In this document: in pieces, positions 58,130 through 64,000 of the stretch
How positions within the stretch are numbered: position 1 is the first letter of the stretch
Layout of the letters: the number at the start of each line of letters is the position of its first letter
Assembly (NCBI RefSeq): GCF_033807715.1
Contig: NC_084592.1
Location: forward strand, 26,945,501-27,009,500
Length of the DNA stretch: 64,000 nt
Source of the DNA: Cololabis saira
Taxonomy: Eukaryota; Chordata; Actinopteri; Beloniformes; Belonidae
Reading direction: 5' to 3'
Position numbers and translations under genes: made by a program
Notes under the pieces: generated by a model
Seen by the model: only the letters and a program-made list of their open reading frames with translations
Databases searched by the model: none
What the model was told of the DNA's origin: nothing

Positions 58130-58815
58130 GGTCTGATTTCTGTTGGTGTCTGGATTACATGTTGGCTTTTTACAGATGATGAGGTCCTGTTCGGGGATGG
58201 GACCGAACACCTCCAAATCTAAATCCGTTTTTCTCTGTCAGAAAGGGCGTGAATGCCTTCTCTGGGTGGCAAGTTTTATGCACGAGTGAAGGAAGAACAG
58301 AGAAGGAGATTGACATGCGGGTCGGTGCTAATATGTTGTGGTGAAGAGAGAGCTGAGACAAAATGCAAGGGTCTAGTGTCACCCTCACCTCACAAACTGT
58401 GGGTAGTAATTGGGAGAATAAGATTGCAGATACATCTGGATGAAATTATTTAGTGGCTGGACTCTTCCTGAGTGTGACAAAATCCACCATTTGAGAGGGA
58501 CTTGGAGTAGAGTTGCTTCTCCTCCACATCTTAAGGAGCAAGTTGAAATGGTTTGGGTATTTGGTTAGGATTCCTTCTAGACACCTCCCTGGGGAGATGC
58601 TCTAGGTATGTCCAACTGGACACAGCCCCCAGGGCAGACCCAGCACATGCTGGAGAGACAAAATCCCTTCCCTCGGTTGGGAACCCCTTGATATTCTCTC
58701 AGAAGAGCTAAAGGTGATAGATGTGGAGTGGGAGGGCTGGGCATCTTTGCTTAATCTGCTGCCATGACGACCCGAACTCAGATAAGTGAACATGGATGGT
58801 TAGATGGATGGATGA
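58130..58815 (+). pseudogene. Decayed Rex3-like LINE 3' half
   Basis: Frames with stops give FYRWEVLF-type FADD-box remains (TTTTTACAGATGATGAGGTC at 58169), KLWVVIGRIRLQIHLDEI, and an end resembling GHLIR...RLPG followed by GATGGTTAGATGGATGGATG (58795-58814). Same family layout as the element at 11703 but much older. Confidence 0.65.
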
Positions 58816-58829
58816 AAATGTCAAAACCT

Positions 58830-59520
58830 AAAAAAAAAAAACTGCTGCACATGGCTGAGTGATTTAAACATGGCTCCAATGAGAAACAGTTGAGAGGATT
58901 TTGTAAAACTCTTTCAACAGAAGGTTTTATATGAGAAACCTTTAGGTCAACCAAGGAAAATGGCCAAGTAATATGCTTTTAAAAGAAAAAAAAAAGGTAA
59001 ATTAAAAACAAAAGGGCAGAATTGGGAAGTCAAGTTTGTGATTGAAGAGTAAAATGTTTGGCTGAAGGAAACTGGACTTGCATACTGCATGCTTATTGCA
59101 TACATATGCTAGTCAAGCGTAGGAGCATCATTAGCGCTTAAATAGAATAAAACAAGATGTCAGCAGGTTTAATAGAACCCGACATGGACTGCGGATGATA
59201 ACTTGATAGTTATATTCAGTGATGAACTACAAATCTGCAATGGACAAGGAGATGCAGGAAGTTTTATCTGGTGCAGAACCAATAAAACGTATAAAGATGT
59301 CTACCTGAGGACAAAACGCTTATGTCCACAGTCACTGATGACACAGCAGGGGAAGACCACAAAAGATGTCAATCATCAAGCGTCGGTGTATACTGATGTT
59401 TTGTACACTTTTCTCATTCCATCAATGGAAAGTACGTTTGTTGATGACATTATTTCACCAGTTATATTTAATTACTGCCACATGTTTTACAAAGCCTGAA
59501 TGTTTGTCTCATGCATAAAA
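58830..59520 (+). pseudogene. Tc1/mariner transposase remnant
   Basis: Frames give VIFSDELQICNGQGDAGSF (the SDE motif region), WCRTNKTYKDVYLRTKR and ASVYTDVLYTFLIPSMES, recognisable as a Tc1-like DDE transposase with frameshifts. Catalytic triad is not intact in one frame. Confidence 0.65.
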
Positions 59521-60016
59521 CAGTTTTGTGATTTCTTTTCCGCAAGATAAAACAGCTGAATGAACATCCTCTAAGAGTGTTGATGCAATATCTTTCAACA
59601 GGGTTGATAGTTTAAAAAATATATTGTTAAAAGATGGCCAAATGCCAGTATTATGAATCAATAATTACTCAAAACTTTGCATCAAGTTGGTTAATCTGCA
59701 GCAAATTTTTAAGATAAGACATTTCTGTTAGGCTAATGTTAAAATTGTCCAATTGTCGTGTATTGTATAATGTGTGAGTGTACGCAAGCATTTTCACATT
59801 TTCTGAATGGTGCAATATCAATGAGTAAAAATCAATATTCAACAATCTCTGGCTCATTCATTTATTCTCTGCACATACTTCTGAGTTCTGATAAACGGGC
59901 AATACAAACCATACTTTATTGATTAAAAAAAAGACAAAAATGGTCAGATTTGTAGATCTCTACTGTGTCTCCTTAGCATTTTGTCTCAGTGCCACGACTT
60001 TTTCAATTCCTTCCTC
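59521..60016 (-). other. ZNF142 3' UTR and spacer
   Basis: AATAAA on the minus strand at 59920-59915, about 100 nt after the ZNF142 stop, is a plausible poly(A) signal. Otherwise nothing recognised. Confidence 0.5.
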
Positions 60017-63000
60017 CTACTCACTGGCTGGAAGAAGCTGTTTACTGGCTGTTCCATGTGTTGCCCGCTCACCCAGAGTTCCTTGCAAGGCCTCCTTCAG
60101 GGTGAGGCCACCAGCTTCAGAGTCTCTCAGCACTCCCTGCTCCACTGGCACCTGTGGATGGTGCCGCTGCAGGTGCTTGACCACCTGGAACTTCTGCTTG
60201 GCCCTGTAGGAGCAGTGGCAGCAGCAGAAAGGTTGCTGCTTGGTATGAGACAAGTAGTGATGTCTGAGCCCCGCCGGCCAACGGAAGGCCTTCTGGCACA
60301 GTCCACAAGTATACGGCCGGCCGTCGCTGTGCTGCTTCTGGTGGGTCTTCAATACGAAAGTGGTCTTGAAGGCTTTGCCACACTTCTCGCAGACATACGG
60401 GCGCGTGTTGCGGTGCTGCGTGTCCTGGTGTGTACGGAGGGCATCGGCTCTGTTGGTGCGGTAGTCACACTCGTCACAGGCATATGGCTTCTCTCCTGAG
60501 GAAAACCAAAAATGTTGTCATCAACATTCTGAACACAATATGTTCAAGTGTGAACCTATAAAGCAATTTTTTTTCTAACCAAAAGTACATCTTGCTCATA
60601 CCTGTGTGTTTGGTCATGTGATACTTCAGCTGAGTCGCCCACTTGCATTTGTAGCCACATTCCGGACAGAGGTACTTCTTCTCTTCTTGATGAACTCTCA
60701 TGTGAAGCTAGAGTAGAAATGATTAAACATTTATTTCCCCATTTTGTCAAGCATAGGAATTTTACTTATTTCAATTTTGGAAAAAGTGCTTTTTCTCATT
60801 CCAGAATTTAAATAGTCTCATTTTAGCTGGTTTTCACTTTTTTTTTCTTTTTTAATTTTCATACACATTGTTTTTATGTTAGTCAGAAAGCCAGGATGCA
60901 CTGCAGAACCAACATACTCAATTTAACTGTCACCAGTTGCTCGGTTAATGCTTTACATCCACCCTTCTTCTAGCCTGGCCAGGATCCTACTTCTTTTTCT
61001 TTTCAACACAAAGAATTAGACCATTTCACGTAAGAATGTTTGTAAAGTGACTGGGTATGGCCCGCCAGGTGGATCCAAGCCAAACAATTTAATCTAACAA
61101 TGTTTAATCTACAATTTAATATAAAACTTGTGCTTTTTATTATTTTACTTCTTTTCTTATCATTTTATTCATAATTTTATTTCATTTTATTTGTTATTTA
61201 CTGTCTAATTATGTCTTGCCGCTTTTAATGTCGATGTAAAGCACTTTGAATTACCTTGTGTTGAATTGTGCTATATAAATAAACTTGCCTTGCCTAATCC
61301 AAAGAAATATTTGATTATTTTCTATGTGAGCGCATCCATCTATGTTAAAACTTCCTCTGTATGATAGGAGGGATCTTTTCCAAGACTGCAACGTCCACAT
61401 CCATAAAGCACTAATGGACTCATAATGGAAGTTTGGAGGCTGCAAGAATCAAAACCACAATGGAGGGAAGCTGGTCCGGCAACCTGTTGTGGCCAAAAGC
61501 TTACTAAGGGTGTGTTCCCCCTTTTTGTTCCGGCACAAAATATACTTGGCATTCACATTGGCTTGTCAACATGGGACAGCGAAGAGACACAACAGAGGAA
61601 ATTAAGATCACTACCTGCTTGGACAAATGGGTTGGGAGGAGACAAAGACGAGCCTTTTTCCAAGGGATCTCGGCCTCCTCGTTTGGTGCACATCAAGGTT
61701 TGGTTTGCAGCATTAGCACCTGTTCAAGTGGACTGAACTAGTTTGTTTCAATCCAACCAAATGCGCCAGGTGTGAATGCATCTTAAGATCTTTTATTCGT
61801 CTGTCCTTCACTTTCTTAACTGGCTGTAATAATATGATACAGTAATCTATAGTACTGTATGATTACAGTATATCCACAGTATTTACCATGATAAGTTCTT
61901 GTCTGATTGTTAGATTTTTTATTAGATGTGACCCTTTAATATTTAAAATCATATCACATTTAGTCAAAAAGCATTCTATTAGTTTGAAGTTACCTTTAGC
62001 CTAGATGGATCCGTGCAGGTGTAAGTGCACTGCTCACAGCTGTAAGGCTTCTCCCCAGTGTGTATGCGAATGTGCCACGTGATCTTCTGCTTGTTTCGGG
62101 TCGAATACTCGCAGTCGGTGCATTTGTACATGCGCTTGGTTCCATGTGAACGGAGGTGCTGCTCCAACACCAATTGATGCCGACAAGAAAACTCACAGGT
62201 GCTGCACTTGAGAGGATTGCTCTCTGCAGACCCATCCTCATGTTCACTCAGCAGATGCTGGGCCAACAGCGGCCTTGTTTTCGTAGCAAAGGGACACAGC
62301 TGACACTTATGCGCCAGGTGAGTTCTTTGGTGAAGCTCAAGGTGTTCCTTTGTCTCAAAAGATTCCTGGCAGACTGTGCACTTTACGTCCAGGTGCCTGC
62401 TCTGTTGGTGGGCTTTCAGTGCAACATCGCTGCTACACGTGTAGTCGCATTTCTTACATGAAAAACACACTTGAAGTTGATGCACGCGTTTGCAGTGGTT
62501 CCTTAAAGCAATCACCGAGCTAAACTGAGCGTCACAATGAGTGCAATCATGCTGCAACTCCCCCGTGTGACATCTGTGGTTGTGCCGTCTGATATCGTCG
62601 AGTGTGTAGCCACAGAAGTCACACTGTGAGCAGAAGTGTGTAGGTTGCTTGTCATGGATGCGCATTTTGTGCTGGCGCAGTTTTGTCACGGCCCCAAAGG
62701 TCTTGTTGCACACGTCGCAGCTGTGGCGGCCAATCCCTGTGTGCAGAGACTCGTGCTCGTCCAAGCGATAGCGCCTCGTGGTGCTGAAGGGGCAGTAGCG
62801 GCAACAGTGGGGTGGAGCACCTTTATGTCTCAAAGCAATGTGTTGTTCCATGCGCTGTTCTTGTCTACAGCTGAAGGTGCAGTGTTGGCAGTGCAGTCGT
62901 TTGGATCTTGTGGCGCAAAACTTTTTTTTCTTGTGAACACACACAATGTGACGATTCAAAGAAATATCAGATTTAGCTACGAATGAACACGAGATGCATT

Positions 63001-64000
63001 GGACTTCACCTGGCTTCATGCACCCTTTCTTTTCATGGCTGTTTAACGCTCTTTTCTGATTGCATTTGAACTCACAGTTTGGACAACTAAAGATTTTTCC
63101 AGAAACTTTCAGAGGGCCTTCATCGATCTCCTCTGCAAGGTCTTCACTGTCCATGACGGAGCCATTCCCACCTTTATTGTTCCTTTCTAAAATTATTTGA
63201 TTCTCTTTTTTACTAAGGGCTTCCCTGCATCTTGAGACGTGCTGTTTAATGGTTGGGAGTCTGACAGATGTAAAACTACACAGGCTGCATTTGAATTTTC
63301 CACCTTTCTTAACGTACAGAGTCCTTCTCTGAAGTGAAATCTTTCTGAGTTTGGTGGTTGATGGTTTTCTCACAAGCTTGACATTCAGAAACGCATCCGT
63401 CTGAATTTGGCTCTTTTTTTGCTGCGATACCGTGGATGCCGTAGTGTGAGAAGATGTGCATGCTTCCTCGTCTTGCTGATTAACTTCAAGACTTTTAGAT
63501 TTTGTGAAACTCTCATTTTGTGATGATAGAAGTTCCATCTGATCCAAACTTGTTCCCTCCTCCACTTGTTTGGACTCTTTCTGACCTTCTGTAGAAATCT
63601 CCTCCGTAGCTTGACATCCATCTGGGAGACCTACGAATGTCCTCGTTTTGTGTGGAAGTGCCGGGCACTTTTTTTTCAGGTGGCTGTCGAGGGCCCGCCT
63701 CTGTTTGAACTGCGCACCGCAGGCTTGGCACTCGTATCCCTTTGTCCTGCTGTGGCACAAAGCTTGGCAGTGTTTTTTTAAAGCCGCCTCTTTACATGTG
63801 ACATAGGAGCATTTGTCACAGCGGTGAATATCTTGAGTGGGCACCACGAGCATCTGTACCCTTCCCTCTAAAACCATGGCTTCTGCTTGGTCCTTCTCAT
63901 GTTTCTTCATAGCTTTCAGGTGGATCTCAGATTGTTTTGGATCATTTGGTTGAGGTACAAAAGTACAATTGTTCATTTTGCCATAATTCTCCACCTCAGA
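60017..64000 (-). CDS. znf142: ZNF142, C2H2 zinc-finger protein, C-terminal part; continues off the right edge
   Basis: Large nuclear C2H2 protein, presumed transcription factor. Exons in reading order: (beyond 64000)-61994, 60707-60602, 60495-60017 with stop TGA/TAA-type end at 60019. Key match to human: KDQAEAMVLEGRVQMLV near the start of the large exon. Many CxxC...HxxxxH fingers follow, including TTRRYRLDEHESLHTGIGR, KCTDCEYSTRNKQKITWHIR with IHTGEKPYSCEQC linker, YLCPECGYKCKW and NRADALRTHQDTQH; the last finger CSYRAKQKFQVVKHLQRHH also aligns. The frame is open past 63994, where the only possible initiator would be GTG inside the human-like region, so the gene is truncated by the window, not starting there. 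Tail-to-tail with PLCD4, as in human. Confidence 0.94.
61215..61300 (+). repeat. LINE (L2-like) 3' tail in ZNF142 intron
   Basis: TGTAAAGCACTTTGAATTAC and GTGCTATATAAATAAACTTG, then CCTTGCC repeats: the familiar 3' end of another fish L2-like family. Confidence 0.6.

Noticed and set aside
63994..64000. Start of the ZNF142 large ORF at 63994
   Set aside because: The codon is GTG and the homologous protein continues upstream; the frame is simply cut by the window edge.
1..64000. tRNA, rRNA or snRNA genes
   Set aside because: No sequence with A/B-box plus cloverleaf, or other recognisable RNA gene, was found on reading; a covariance-model scan was not possible here.

Overview
This is nuclear DNA from a ray-finned (teleost) fish. 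It contains vertebrate genes split by GT-AG introns, their order matches conserved vertebrate synteny, and the introns and spacers are filled with fish-type transposons: a Rex3-like RTE LINE, hAT, Tc1/mariner and PIF/Harbinger MITEs, a TTAA-flanked MITE, a Gmr1-like Ty3 element and L1/Tx1- and L2-like LINEs. No species is named from sequence alone.

Layout, left to right. (1) 1-3290, minus: the 5' part of MCM3AP (GANP; nuclear mRNA export, TREX-2), with its FG-repeat N-terminus and the start of its RNA-binding module; the rest lies off the left edge. (2) 3291-4053: divergent promoter shared with YBEY. (3) 4054-7727, plus: complete YBEY in four exons, a mitochondrial rRNA-processing endoribonuclease. 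(4) 9619-24409, minus: USP37 deubiquitinase, 23 coding exons plus a likely 5' UTR exon near 26.9 kb; its penultimate intron holds a Rex3-like LINE carrying a nested hAT-like element. (5) 26856-27420: GC-rich bidirectional promoter. (6) 27421-32664, plus: complete CNOT9 (299 aa, CCR4-NOT subunit). (7) 32665-46077: a 13 kb repeat-rich block. It includes a remnant of a Gmr1-like retrotransposon, an L1/Tx1 LINE, a Harbinger piece with a Myb-like ORF, a cluster of DNA palindromes, and two orphan gene fragments with intact splice sites: three internal exons of TMEM175 (plus) and two internal exons of a CDP-diacylglycerol synthase, CDS1-like (minus). (8) 46078-57544, plus: PLCD4-type phospholipase C delta, complete except for the first coding exon. 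(9) 57545-60016: degraded Rex3 and Tc1 remnants. (10) 60017-64000, minus: the C-terminal zinc-finger half of ZNF142, running off the right edge.

USP37-CNOT9-PLCD4-ZNF142 is the order on human 2q35; MCM3AP-YBEY is a divergent pair on human 21q22.3. Their adjacency here marks a rearrangement between the fish and human lineages. The genes do not form one pathway; the neighbourhood is ancestral linkage plus two divergent promoters. Spliced lengths support the models: YBEY 168 aa, USP37 962 aa and CNOT9 299 aa are all in frame to a stop, and the PLCD4 exons give 741 codons in frame. The most unusual part is the CNOT9-PLCD4 interval. I see no evidence for a new molecular system there, but the two captured gene fragments beside a palindrome cluster deserve checking.
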